A stretch of 19,119 nt of DNA from positions 1-19,119 of the forward strand of contig DBBY01000009.1 of assembly GCA_002292855.1 (NCBI GenBank), written 5' to 3'. Both the position numbers and the translations under genes were made by a program. Position 1 is the first letter of the stretch. Each line of letters opens with the position of its first letter. Under the pieces are notes generated by a model. That model was not told the origin of the DNA. It worked only from the letters and a program-made list of their open reading frames with translations, and made no database searches. This DNA is from Flavobacteriales bacterium UBA972. Lineage in GTDB: Bacteria > Bacteroidota > Bacteroidia > Flavobacteriales > Schleiferiaceae. Shown here in pieces: positions 5,716 to 13,174 of this stretch.

Positions 5716-6597
5716 TTACTCGCCGGCATTGAGCCGCGCCACCGTGCCCAAGGGCAGGATTTTGCCGTGGGGATCGGCGACGGCGAGCTCGAGCAGCTCG
5801 GGCTGGCGCTTGAAGTGCTGGCCGATGAGCGTGTAAGCGACCACAGCGCTGAGGCCCATCGAGTAGAGGTTGAGGGCGAGGAATCCGCCGGGAGCCAGCA
5901 AGGCCGCGCAGTCGCGCAGCAGTCCGTCGATGTCTTCTTCAAGAACCCACTTTTCTCCGTCGGGTCCGCGGCCGTAGGCGGGCGGGTCCAGCAAGATTCC
6001 GTGGTAGGTTTTGCCTCGCTTGACCTCGCGGCGCACAAAGGTTGCGGCGTCTTCGACCACCCATCGGATGCCGTCGAGCCCGCTGGCTTCCATGTTGCGG
6101 CGGCCCCAGTCGACCACCTTGCGGACGGAGTCCACGTGCGTCGTGTCGGCTCCGGCGGATCGGGCGGCCAGACTGGCTCCGCCCGTGTAGGCAAAGAGGT
6201 TGAGGACCTTGGTGTCGGCGCCGGTGACCGCGACTTGGTCAACAATCCACTCCCAGTTGCTGGCCTGCTCAGGGAAGGCGCCCAAGTGCTTGAATGCCGT
6301 GCGCTCGAGGCCCAACGTGAGCTGGCGACCGCGCAGGTCGTAGGTGAGGGGCCACTGGCTCGGGGTGCCGGGCTTGAGGGCCCAATCGCCCGACTCGGGG
6401 TTTTGCTTGGACCGGCTAAAGTGCGCGTCGGCCAGCTTCGACCACTCGGCGGGGGTGAGCGACGGAGTCCAGACTGCTTGGGGCTCAGGGCGCCAAAGCA
6501 CTTGGCTGCCAAAGCGTTCGAGTTTGGCAAAGTTGCCGCTGTCGAGCAGCTCGTAGTCGGTCCAGGGCGCAACGGCCACGTCGATGCGGAGGCTCAT
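5716..6597 (-). CDS. Class I SAM-dependent methyltransferase, RlmI/RlmL-like
   Basis: This 293-residue Rossmann-fold methyltransferase resembles the rRNA cytosine methyltransferase group (RlmI/RlmL C-terminal domain). The SAM-binding motif I is LNLFAYTGGASLAA (132-145), then HVDSVRKVVDWGRRNME around 154-170, and the catalytic-type motif LLDPPAYGRG (202-211), which fits a nucleic-acid base methyltransferase. No PUA domain like that of RlmI is recognisable at the N-terminus, although about 85 residues of unassigned sequence (rich in Trp and Pro) precede the core. Its ATG overlaps the stop of the radical SAM gene by 4 bp (ATGA, 6594-6597), so the two are translationally coupled. An rRNA or tRNA substrate is an inference. 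Confidence 0.85.
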   Translation of the reverse strand: MSLRIDVAVAPWTDYELLDSGNFAKLERFGSQVLWRPEPQAVWTPSLTPAEWSKLADAHFSRSKQNPESGDWALKPGTPSQWPLTYDLRGRQLTLGLERTAFKHLGAFPEQASNWEWIVDQVAVTGADTKVLNLFAYTGGASLAARSAGADTTHVDSVRKVVDWGRRNMEASGLDGIRWVVEDAATFVRREVKRGKTYHGILLDPPAYGRGPDGEKWVLEEDIDGLLRDCAALLAPGGFLALNLYSMGLSAVVAYTLIGQHFKRQPELLELAVADPHGKILPLGTVARLNAGE

Positions 6598-7940
6598 GCG
6601 CGCTTGGCGTTGTAGTAGGCCTGGGTTTCGGCCGCCGGATTAAAGTAGCCGTAGGCGATGTGCGGGTACTGCTCGCGCACCCGGTGCATCAGTTCGAGGA
6701 CGCCGAAGGGGTTACCGTCGGGCTGCTTGCGCAGCTTTTTGAAGTACCAGTCGGGGTCGATGTTGAAGTTGCGCCACTGAATCATGCTCAGGTCGGTGGT
6801 CTCGATCAGGCGCTGCAGGGCGTCCCACTCGGCGGGCGTGTCGGTGCATCCCGGGAACACAAAGTAGTTGATGCTGGCCCACCCACCATGCTGGCGCACG
6901 ACCTTGAGGCTCTCGGCGAGGGCTTCGAATTCGTAGTTCCGCGGCAAGTAGTAGCCCGTGTACCAATCTTTTTGGGCGGAATTCATGCTCACGCGGATGC
7001 TGCGCAGCCCGGCCTCGCAAAGCTTGGCGACGTCGTCGGGGCGCGACCCGTTGGTGTTGATGTTGAAAATTCCGCGGTCGGTCACGGCGCGCACGCGTCG
7101 AATCGCCTCGGCCAAGGTGTCGGCAACCAGAAGGGGCTCGCCCTCGCAGCCCTGGCCAAACGACATGACGGGGTAGGGTGCCTGCTCGAGGTGGTGCAGG
7201 GCGATGTCGGCGATCTCCTGGGGGTCGGGAATGAACTTTAGGCGAAAGTGCGCACTGTGCACGTCTTCGTCTTCTTGAAGCGAAATGCAGCCCAGGCAGG
7301 TGGCGTTGCAGGCGGGCGACGAGGGGATCGGCAGTTCCCAGCGCTCGAGAAAGAAGTTTTGGGCGGCGCGGCACTGGTAGCTCCCGGCGCACTGCGTGGC
7401 CAGGTGCTCGATCAGGCGGTTCTCGGGGAAGCGCTTTTTCATGCGGTCCACCGCGCCCTCGATCATGGGAGCGTGAAACTGGCTGACGTCTTGGCGCAGG
7501 TCGGGGTCGACGCGCACGGCGGTGGTCCAAAAGCGCCCGTCGTACCAGCCAAGGGCCGTGTAGGAGTAGAGCGGAAGGATTGGCGCCGGTCCCTTTTTTT
7601 GGTAGGCGGCCAAGTAGGTTTGCGTATGCCCGGGGCTCACGAATGCGGCCACCGAGTCACCGTCCAGCGGCTCGGCTTTGAGGCTTTCGGGGTTCCAACC
7701 CATGGGGCTACGGCCCGGAAGGGTAAAAAACTCCGACCCCTCGGGCAGCGGAATAAAGTCGTCGGGGCTCAGCGGAACCAGGTGGTTGCCGGTGCGGCCC
7801 ATGCAGCGCAGGGTCGGATGCTCCTGAATCTGGCCCTCGGCATCGGCCGACAGGGCAAAGGGAACCTCGGCGGGGTGCTCAATGGGTCGGGCGCGAAACA
7901 GGGGATGCTCAGGGGCGAAGTCAAGACTGCGTAGGGGCAT
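6594..7940 (-). CDS. Radical SAM protein of unknown function
   Basis: This 448-residue protein carries the radical SAM iron-sulfur motif CNATCLGC (Cys211, Cys215, Cys218), which binds a [4Fe-4S] cluster that cleaves SAM to a 5'-deoxyadenosyl radical. Downstream are SFGQGCEGEPLL (260-271), resembling the SAM amino-group 'GGE' region, and NINTNGS, a typical later strand. Unusually, about 200 residues precede the cluster motif. They contain Cys46 and a Cys184/Cys190 pair just ahead of the core, possible extra cluster or metal ligands. I cannot assign a reaction. It is cotranscribed with the RlmI-like methyltransferase (4-bp overlap). The ATG is only 4 nt downstream of a perfect -7 box, so the mRNA may be leaderless. 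Confidence 0.87.
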   Translation of the reverse strand: MPLRSLDFAPEHPLFRARPIEHPAEVPFALSADAEGQIQEHPTLRCMGRTGNHLVPLSPDDFIPLPEGSEFFTLPGRSPMGWNPESLKAEPLDGDSVAAFVSPGHTQTYLAAYQKKGPAPILPLYSYTALGWYDGRFWTTAVRVDPDLRQDVSQFHAPMIEGAVDRMKKRFPENRLIEHLATQCAGSYQCRAAQNFFLERWELPIPSSPACNATCLGCISLQEDEDVHSAHFRLKFIPDPQEIADIALHHLEQAPYPVMSFGQGCEGEPLLVADTLAEAIRRVRAVTDRGIFNINTNGSRPDDVAKLCEAGLRSIRVSMNSAQKDWYTGYYLPRNYEFEALAESLKVVRQHGGWASINYFVFPGCTDTPAEWDALQRLIETTDLSMIQWRNFNIDPDWYFKKLRKQPDGNPFGVLELMHRVREQYPHIAYGYFNPAAETQAYYNAKRA

Positions 7941-7944
7941 GGCT

Positions 7945-7952
7945 CAAAGGTA
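7945..7952 (-). promoter_or_regulatory. -7 promoter box for the radical SAM-methyltransferase operon
   Basis: TACCTTTG on the minus strand is an exact TAnnTTTG match and ends 4 nt before the ATG at 7940. It abuts a GC-rich hairpin that separates it from hflX. Start-site spacing implies transcription begins at or within a few bases of the start codon. Confidence 0.55.
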
Positions 7953-7970
7953 GCGCGAAGCGTTCCGCGC
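7953..7970 (-). terminator. GC-rich hairpin between hflX and the radical SAM gene
   Basis: On the minus strand GCGCGGA-ACGC-TTCGCGC forms a 7-bp stem (one G-U pair) with a 4-nt loop, 5 bp after the hflX stop. It lacks a true U-tract, though TACCTTTG follows directly. It may end hflX transcription just before the next promoter. Confidence 0.4.
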
Positions 7971-7975
7971 CGAAA

Positions 7976-9148
7976 TCAGTATAGAAAGGTGTCAAAAGGA
8001 AAGCGCACCGCGTGTATGGTAGCGGCGCTGCGGTAAATCATCTCGCGAAGGGCGTCGAACTGGTCTTTGTGCAGGGCGCTTACAAAGGCAGACTGGCCTT
8101 GGCTGCGGCGAGTCCAGGCGGACTTTAGTTCGTCGAGGCTGCCCACGGGCCGGCCCTCTTCGTCGACCGGCGGGGTCCAAGCGTCGATTTTGTTGAAGAC
8201 TATAATTTGCGGAATGTCTTGGCAACCGAGTTCGTGCAGAATTCCGCTCACGGATTCCATGTGGTCCTCGTAGTTCGGGTGGGCGACGTCGACCACGTGC
8301 AGCAAAAGGTCCGCTTCGCGCACCTCGTCGAGGGTCGATTTAAACGATTCCACGAGCTGGGTCGGAAGTTTGCGTATGAAGCCCACGGTGTCGGTGAGCA
8401 GAAAGGGCAGGTTGCCAATGACGACCTTGCGCACGGTGGTGTCGAGGGTGGCAAAAAGCTTGTTTTCTGCCAAGACTTCGCTCTTGCTCAAGGCGTTCAT
8501 TAGCGTGGACTTGCCCACGTTGGTGTAGCCAATTAGGGCGACGCGCACCAGGGAACCGCGGTTGCCGCGCTGCGTGGCCATTTGACGGTCGATGACGGTC
8601 AGTTTTTCTTTGAGGTTCGAAATCTTTTGCTTGATGATTTGGCGGTCGGTCTCAATCTGGGTTTCGCCCGGACCACGCATTCCGATGCCGCCCTTTTGGC
8701 GCTCCAGGTGGGTCCACATGCGGGTCAGTCGGGGCAGTAGGTACTCGTACTGGGCCAGTTCGACCTGCGTTCGCGCATAGGAAGTTTGGGCGCGGGCCGC
8801 AAAAATATCAAGAATGAGGTTGGTGCGGTCCATGACCTTGACCTCCAAAAGTTTCTCAATGTTTTTAAGCTGCGAGGGGCTGAGCTCGTCGTCAAAGATT
8901 ACGAGGTCAATCTCGTGCTCGCCCACGTATTCTTTGATTTCGTTCATTTTGCCGGAACCCAAGAAGAGTTTGGGGTCGGGACGGTCGAGTTTTTGGGTAA
9001 AGAGGGCCATCGTTTCCGCTCCGGCGGTTTCGGCCAAAAAGCGAAGTTCGTCGAGGTACTCCTGAACTTTGGTTTCGTCCTGAAAGCGAGTGACGGCACC
9101 TACTAGCACGCAGCGCTCTGGCCCCGTGCGGGGTCGCGGATCAATCAT
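7976..9148 (-). CDS. hflX: Ribosome-associated GTPase HflX
   Basis: HflX binds the 50S subunit and can split or rescue stalled ribosomes under stress. The 390 residues carry the family's N-terminal HflX domain, the glycine-rich linker GGIGMRGPGETQIETDRQ (153-170), and the GTPase motifs G1 GYTNVGKST (207-215), switch I FATLDTT (232-238), G3 DTVG (253-256), G4 NKID (319-322) and G5 SAL near 357. The C-terminal extension is short, ending TFLY. The start at ATG 9146-9148 lies 9 nt after the stop of the upstream membrane-protein gene, so the two probably form an operon. A second GTP/ATP-linked ribosome factor is thus present in this region along with der and rsgA. Confidence 0.96.
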   Translation of the reverse strand: MIDPRPRTGPERCVLVGAVTRFQDETKVQEYLDELRFLAETAGAETMALFTQKLDRPDPKLFLGSGKMNEIKEYVGEHEIDLVIFDDELSPSQLKNIEKLLEVKVMDRTNLILDIFAARAQTSYARTQVELAQYEYLLPRLTRMWTHLERQKGGIGMRGPGETQIETDRQIIKQKISNLKEKLTVIDRQMATQRGNRGSLVRVALIGYTNVGKSTLMNALSKSEVLAENKLFATLDTTVRKVVIGNLPFLLTDTVGFIRKLPTQLVESFKSTLDEVREADLLLHVVDVAHPNYEDHMESVSGILHELGCQDIPQIIVFNKIDAWTPPVDEEGRPVGSLDELKSAWTRRSQGQSAFVSALHKDQFDALREMIYRSAATIHAVRFPFDTFLY

Positions 9149-9157
9149 GCAGCTAAG

Positions 9158-9592
9158 TTAGAGCAAGCGGCTCCAGGGTACGCGGCTTGCGATGAGCAAA
9201 AGTCCGAGTCCGATGAAGGCGATAACAGCCTGGTGCTTGCGGCTGTCGAGCGTGTGTTTTTTGAACCGCACACGGCCCACGGTAACCAGGGCGATGCCGA
9301 TAAGGTTGGTACTGATGTGTTCCACGGCAAAATACCGGAGTCCGCTGTCGCGCATTACTTCGCCCGGATTCTCACTCAAAAGACCAAACCAGGGCCCCAC
9401 AAAGTACAGGCCAAGGCCCAAGAGCAGCTGAAGGTGGCCGGTTGCCAGGCTCGCAAGGGTAAGGATGTTGAGGGTTTTGCCGCTGGGTTTGTTTTGCAAA
9501 CGATGGATAAGTGCCAAAATAACCGCAGCCAGTGAGGTGAGAATGAAGAGGTAGGCTAAGCTGCGGTGGCTGTGAAGCAGTCCGGTATACAC
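9158..9592 (-). CDS. Conserved 4-TM membrane protein, unknown function
   Basis: This 144-residue integral membrane protein has about four hydrophobic segments: residues around 12-28, 45-68, 92-106 and 120-138. Histidines lie in or near the membrane spans (LLHSHRSL, GHLQLLLGLGLYF, VEHIST, RKHQA), the sort of pattern seen in haem- or quinone-binding membrane proteins, but no known motif is certain. The sequence resembles a conserved Bacteroidota membrane family of unknown role. The start codon is GTG at 9590-9592, giving MYTGLLHSH. A -7 box lies upstream. It precedes hflX by 9 nt and probably shares its transcript. Confidence 0.75.
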   Translation of the reverse strand: MYTGLLHSHRSLAYLFILTSLAAVILALIHRLQNKPSGKTLNILTLASLATGHLQLLLGLGLYFVGPWFGLLSENPGEVMRDSGLRYFAVEHISTNLIGIALVTVGRVRFKKHTLDSRKHQAVIAFIGLGLLLIASRVPWSRLL

Positions 9593-9631
9593 GTTTAATT
9601 CGTTTTAATTGGGTCAACCCGTTTGTTAAGC

Positions 9632-9639
9632 CAAAGTTA
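9632..9639 (-). promoter_or_regulatory. -7 promoter box for the membrane protein-hflX operon
   Basis: TAACTTTG on the minus strand matches TAnnTTTG exactly, 39 nt upstream of the GTG start. It lies in the 95-bp divergent region shared with maeB. Confidence 0.45.
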
Positions 9640-9675
9640 AGTCGCCACCGTCGCCTCGAATGTTAAATTTCTACT

Positions 9676-9683
9676 GACCTTTG
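9676..9683 (+). promoter_or_regulatory. Probable -7 box for maeB
   Basis: GACCTTTG differs from TAnnTTTG only at the first base and ends 4 nt before the maeB ATG. An AT-rich stretch (TGTTAAATTTC) lies just upstream. The spacing again suggests a leaderless transcript. Confidence 0.4.
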
Positions 9684-9687
9684 CGCT

Positions 9688-11967
9688 ATGAATAAAACGC
9701 CGATTCGCAAGCTTGATGTACTGGAATACCATGAGGGCAAGCGCCCCGGTAAGGTAGAGGTGGTCCCGACCAAGCCCTCGACCTCGCAGCGCGACCTGAG
9801 TATTGCCTACTCGCCAGGGGTGGCTGAACCCTGCCTCGACATAGCGGCTAACCCCGACGACGCCTACCGATACACCGCAAAGGGGAACCTCGTGGCGGTT
9901 ATTTCCAACGGAACCGCAGTGTTGGGTCTTGGCGATATTGGTCCGCTCGCTTCAAAACCCGTTATGGAAGGCAAAGCCGTTTTGTTTAAAATTTTTGCCG
10001 ACATCGATGTATTTGACCTGGAGCTCGATACCAAAGACCCCGATAAGTTTGTAGAAACCGTCAAAATTCTGGCGCCCACTTTTGGTGGCGTAAACCTCGA
10101 AGACATCTCCGCGCCCGACTGCTTCTACATCGAGAAGCGCCTCAGGGAGGAGCTGGAAATACCGGTAATGCACGACGACCAGCACGGCACCGCCATTATT
10201 ACGGCCGCCGCACTGCTGAATGCTGCAGAATTAGTGTCTAAAGAGCTGCAAACCCTGCGCGTGGTCTTTAGCGGAGCAGGGGCGTCTGCCATCAGTTGCG
10301 CGCGACTTTATGTGGAGCTTGGCGTGAACCCCGAGAACCTAATTATGTGCGACTCCAAAGGGGTAATTCACAGCATGCGCACCGACCTTACTCCAGAAAA
10401 ATTGGATTTTGTGCGGGATACTCCCCTGAGGACCATGGAGGAAGCCTTAGTAGGTGCCGACGTTTTTGTGGGGCTTTCTAAGGCCAATATTATGACGCCC
10501 GACATGATCAAGTCTATGGCGGCCGACCCTATTGTTTTTGCCTTGGCCAATCCCGATCCAGAGATTAAGTACGAACTGGCCCTTGCCGCGCGCAAGGACT
10601 TAATCATGGCTACGGGCCGAAGCGACAACCCCAACCAAGTCAACAATGTGCTGGGTTTTCCGTACATCTTTCGCGGGGCCCTGGACGTGCGGGCAACCAA
10701 GATTAACGAGGCCATGAAGTTGGCCGCGGTGAAGGCCATTGCCGAACTGGCTAAGGAGGCCGTGCCCGAAATTGTCAACGTAGCCTACGGCAGCCGCAAC
10801 CTGACTTTTGGCAGGGACTACATTATACCCAAGCCCTTTGACCCTCGCTTGATCTACACGGTTGCGCCCGCGGTGGCTCGAGCCGCAATGCAGACGGGAG
10901 TGGCCAAAAAGCCCATAACCGATTGGGAGGCCTATGAAGAAGCGCTGCGCGCCCGATTGGGCCGAGACGACAAGTTCATACGCCTGGCGGTAGAGAAGGC
11001 TAGGAGCAATCCCCAAAGGGTGGTATTCAATGAGGCCGAAAACTACCGGGTGCTCAAAGCGGCGCAAATTGCCCTCGAAGAAGGAATTTGCAGGCCAATT
11101 TTGCTGGGTGACCAGGGCAAAATCAAGGCCCTAATTCAGGAGTACAACCTTGGCCTTGAGGATTTGGAGGTCATCGACCCCAAGAGCCAGAATGCGCCGA
11201 ATTTGGTGGAATACGCCGAGCAGTTTTATGCCCAGCGCCAGCGCAACGGCATTGGTCGCGAGGAGGCTCGAAGGCTCATGCATAACCGCGACTACTATGG
11301 TCCGATGATGGTTCGCTGCGGACAGGCTGACGCCTACGTGACCGGATCCACCGTGAAGTACCCACGCGCAGTCAGGCCGGTAATGGAAATTTTAGGGCCC
11401 AAAAGCGGCGGCAGGACCGTGGCCGGCGTCTATGTAATGCTGACCAAGGAGGGGCCTAGGTTTTTTGCAGACACCACGATAAACCAAGAGCCTTCGGCGG
11501 AGCGCGTTGCGCAAATCGTCGGCGAAGTCTCTAAAATGGTGCGCAAAATGAACATTGAGCCCCGCGTTGCCCTGCTGAGCTACTCCAATTTTGGATCGAC
11601 TGAAGGAAGCACTCCCCGCAAAATGCGCGAGGCTTTGCGGCTGATTCGCCTTCAAGACCCGACCCTCAAGGTTGACGGCGAAATGCAGGCCAATTTTGCC
11701 GTAGACAACGTCTTGCTTGGCGAGCAATTCCCCTTTAGCGACTTGGTCGGCAAGGGCCCCAATGTCTTTATTTTCCCCGGACTTTCCTCGGCCAACATCT
11801 CCTACAAGCTGCTGCAGTCCATGGCGGGCATGGAGGCCGTCGGACCCCTTTTGGTGGGGCTCGACTACCCTGCGCACGTGCTTCAGCTCGGATGCAGCGT
11901 TCGCGAAATTGTCAATACCGCAGCGATGGCAGTTATTGACGCGCAGTCGCGGGAGGTAGCTGGCTAA
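9688..11967 (+). CDS. maeB: NADP-dependent malic enzyme with C-terminal phosphotransacetylase domain
   Basis: MaeB oxidatively decarboxylates malate to pyruvate, making NADPH. The 759 residues show the two-part MaeB layout. The malic enzyme domain (about 1-430) has YSPGVAEPC (41-49), GTAVLGLGDIGPLASKPVMEGKAVLF-type nucleotide/substrate segments (76-100), the metal-binding region near EDISAPDC (138-145), HDDQHGTA (162-169) and the NAD(P)-binding FSGAGAS (194-200). The PTA-like domain (about 440-759) begins near VVFNEAENYRVLKAAQIAL. In MaeB this domain is generally regulatory (acetyl-CoA or similar) rather than catalytic. The gene is monocistronic. Its 3' end overlaps the convergent MFS gene by 35 bp. 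Confidence 0.95.
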   Translation: MNKTPIRKLDVLEYHEGKRPGKVEVVPTKPSTSQRDLSIAYSPGVAEPCLDIAANPDDAYRYTAKGNLVAVISNGTAVLGLGDIGPLASKPVMEGKAVLFKIFADIDVFDLELDTKDPDKFVETVKILAPTFGGVNLEDISAPDCFYIEKRLREELEIPVMHDDQHGTAIITAAALLNAAELVSKELQTLRVVFSGAGASAISCARLYVELGVNPENLIMCDSKGVIHSMRTDLTPEKLDFVRDTPLRTMEEALVGADVFVGLSKANIMTPDMIKSMAADPIVFALANPDPEIKYELALAARKDLIMATGRSDNPNQVNNVLGFPYIFRGALDVRATKINEAMKLAAVKAIAELAKEAVPEIVNVAYGSRNLTFGRDYIIPKPFDPRLIYTVAPAVARAAMQTGVAKKPITDWEAYEEALRARLGRDDKFIRLAVEKARSNPQRVVFNEAENYRVLKAAQIALEEGICRPILLGDQGKIKALIQEYNLGLEDLEVIDPKSQNAPNLVEYAEQFYAQRQRNGIGREEARRLMHNRDYYGPMMVRCGQADAYVTGSTVKYPRAVRPVMEILGPKSGGRTVAGVYVMLTKEGPRFFADTTINQEPSAERVAQIVGEVSKMVRKMNIEPRVALLSYSNFGSTEGSTPRKMREALRLIRLQDPTLKVDGEMQANFAVDNVLLGEQFPFSDLVGKGPNVFIFPGLSSANISYKLLQSMAGMEAVGPLLVGLDYPAHVLQLGCSVREIVNTAAMAVIDAQSREVAG

Positions 11968-13138
11968 AGCCCCATGCCGTGAGCAGCGACAGCAATGCTA
12001 CGCCATAGTACAGGGTGGAGTAGCCAAAGTACTCAATTACCCGGGTGCCCATCAGGGGGGCAATGATGTGCCCAAGTGCATAGGTCGCGGCGTAGAGTCC
12101 GAGGTAGCGGCCGCGCGACTTGCTGCCTGCCCTTATGGTGATCCAGGAGATCATAAAGGGCATGGCCAGTATTTCTGAAGCGCTTAAAATGAACATCGAA
12201 GCATAGAGGCCCAGGAGGCTTGTAGCCCAGTTTAAGCTTGCAAAGGAGAGGGCCATTGCCACCATGCCAAGGGCAATGGCATGGCGCGGAGCAATGCGGT
12301 TCTGAGCCCAGTTCACAAAGACCATTTCGACCGCCACGATTAGGAGTCCGTTGAAGCCCAGCAGCAGCCCGATTTGCGTTTCGCTGAGGAGGAACACGTC
12401 GCGGTAGTAGAAGGGCATGGTCGAGACCAGCTGAAAGAAGACCAAGGCAAAGAGCAGGACCAGCAACGAGAAAGCCATTGCACCGCGGTCGCGGTAGGGC
12501 GAGGGTCCCGGGCTTTGGACTTCACGGGTTCTTCGAGGGCGGCGCTTGCGAAAGAAGGCAACAAAAAGAAGTCCGGCCGCTGCAGAGCTGGCAGCGTCGG
12601 CCCAGAAAAGGCCTTGGTAGCTCCACGCTGCGATTATGCCCGCGGCTGCCGGACCAACGGAGAATCCGAGGTTAATGGCCATGCGGTTGAGGGAGAATGC
12701 GCGGGTGATGTTGCCTTCTTTGGCGTACTCAAAAACGGCCGAAGAATTGGCGGGCCTGACCATGTCGGCGACCGCGGTGAGGGTAAACACCCCAAAGGCC
12801 AGGGACCAGAATTCGGTCATAAAGCTCAAGGCCAGAAAGAGCCCCGAGCCTAAAAAAAGCGCAAGCGTTTGAACCTGGTAGGAACCCCAGCGGTCGGAGA
12901 GGTATCCGCCCGAAATGGCTCCGACCATAGAGCCAACGCCGTAGGAGGCCATGATCCAGCCGGTGTCGGCCAGGCTAAACCCAAGGCCTTCGCGCAGGTA
13001 GAGCCCCAGAAAGGGCAGAACCATGGTGCCTGCTCGGTTGATGAACATGACCGTGGCCAGAACCCAAGCCTCTTGGCTTAATCCCTCAAAAGCGGAGCGG
13101 TATTGCCGCCAAATCCAGCTAAAAATAGGAATACGCAC
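11933..13138 (-). CDS. Major facilitator superfamily transporter
   Basis: This is a 401-residue MFS permease with about 12 transmembrane segments. The N-terminal part has INRAGTMVLPFLGLYL in the first helix region and the MFS motif A-type loop GGYLSDRWGSY after helix 2. A basic cytoplasmic loop (FFRKRRPRRTREVQ) separates the two six-helix halves. It looks like a drug/sugar-type efflux or uptake permease, and the substrate cannot be told. The start chosen is GTG at 13136-13138, seven nt after a -7-like box. The open frame extends to 13219, but that would run antisense into the signal-peptide end of the divergent outer-membrane gene and adds polar non-family sequence. Its TAA stop lies inside maeB. 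Confidence 0.85.
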   Translation of the reverse strand: MRIPIFSWIWRQYRSAFEGLSQEAWVLATVMFINRAGTMVLPFLGLYLREGLGFSLADTGWIMASYGVGSMVGAISGGYLSDRWGSYQVQTLALFLGSGLFLALSFMTEFWSLAFGVFTLTAVADMVRPANSSAVFEYAKEGNITRAFSLNRMAINLGFSVGPAAAGIIAAWSYQGLFWADAASSAAAGLLFVAFFRKRRPRRTREVQSPGPSPYRDRGAMAFSLLVLLFALVFFQLVSTMPFYYRDVFLLSETQIGLLLGFNGLLIVAVEMVFVNWAQNRIAPRHAIALGMVAMALSFASLNWATSLLGLYASMFILSASEILAMPFMISWITIRAGSKSRGRYLGLYAATYALGHIIAPLMGTRVIEYFGYSTLYYGVALLSLLTAWGFSQLPPATARQ

Positions 13139-13145
13139 AGTGCGG

Positions 13146-13153
13146 TAAAGGTA
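13146..13153 (-). promoter_or_regulatory. Possible -7 box for the MFS gene
   Basis: TACCTTTA on the minus strand differs from TAnnTTTG only in the last base and lies 7 nt before the proposed GTG start. It shares the 36-bp divergent gap with the outer-membrane gene promoter. Confidence 0.35.
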
Positions 13154-13161
13154 CCGCGACC

Positions 13162-13169
13162 TATCTTTA
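13162..13169 (+). promoter_or_regulatory. Possible -7 box for the outer-membrane protein gene
   Basis: TATCTTTA differs from TAnnTTTG only in the last base and ends 5 nt before the ATG at 13175, so the mRNA would be leaderless or nearly so. Confidence 0.4.
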
Positions 13170-13174
13170 GGTTC

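Noticed and set aside
5682..6572. 296-codon minus-strand frame overlapping the methyltransferase
   Set aside because: Ser/Pro/Arg-rich out-of-frame shadow; the competing frame has LFAYTGG and DPPAYGRG.
5767..6615. 282-codon plus-strand open frame
   Set aside because: Antisense to the methyltransferase gene, whose SAM motifs are clear; no domain seen.
9153..9160. TAACTTAG before hflX as a promoter box
   Set aside because: It includes the stop codon of the gene 9 nt upstream; cotranscription is the simpler reading.
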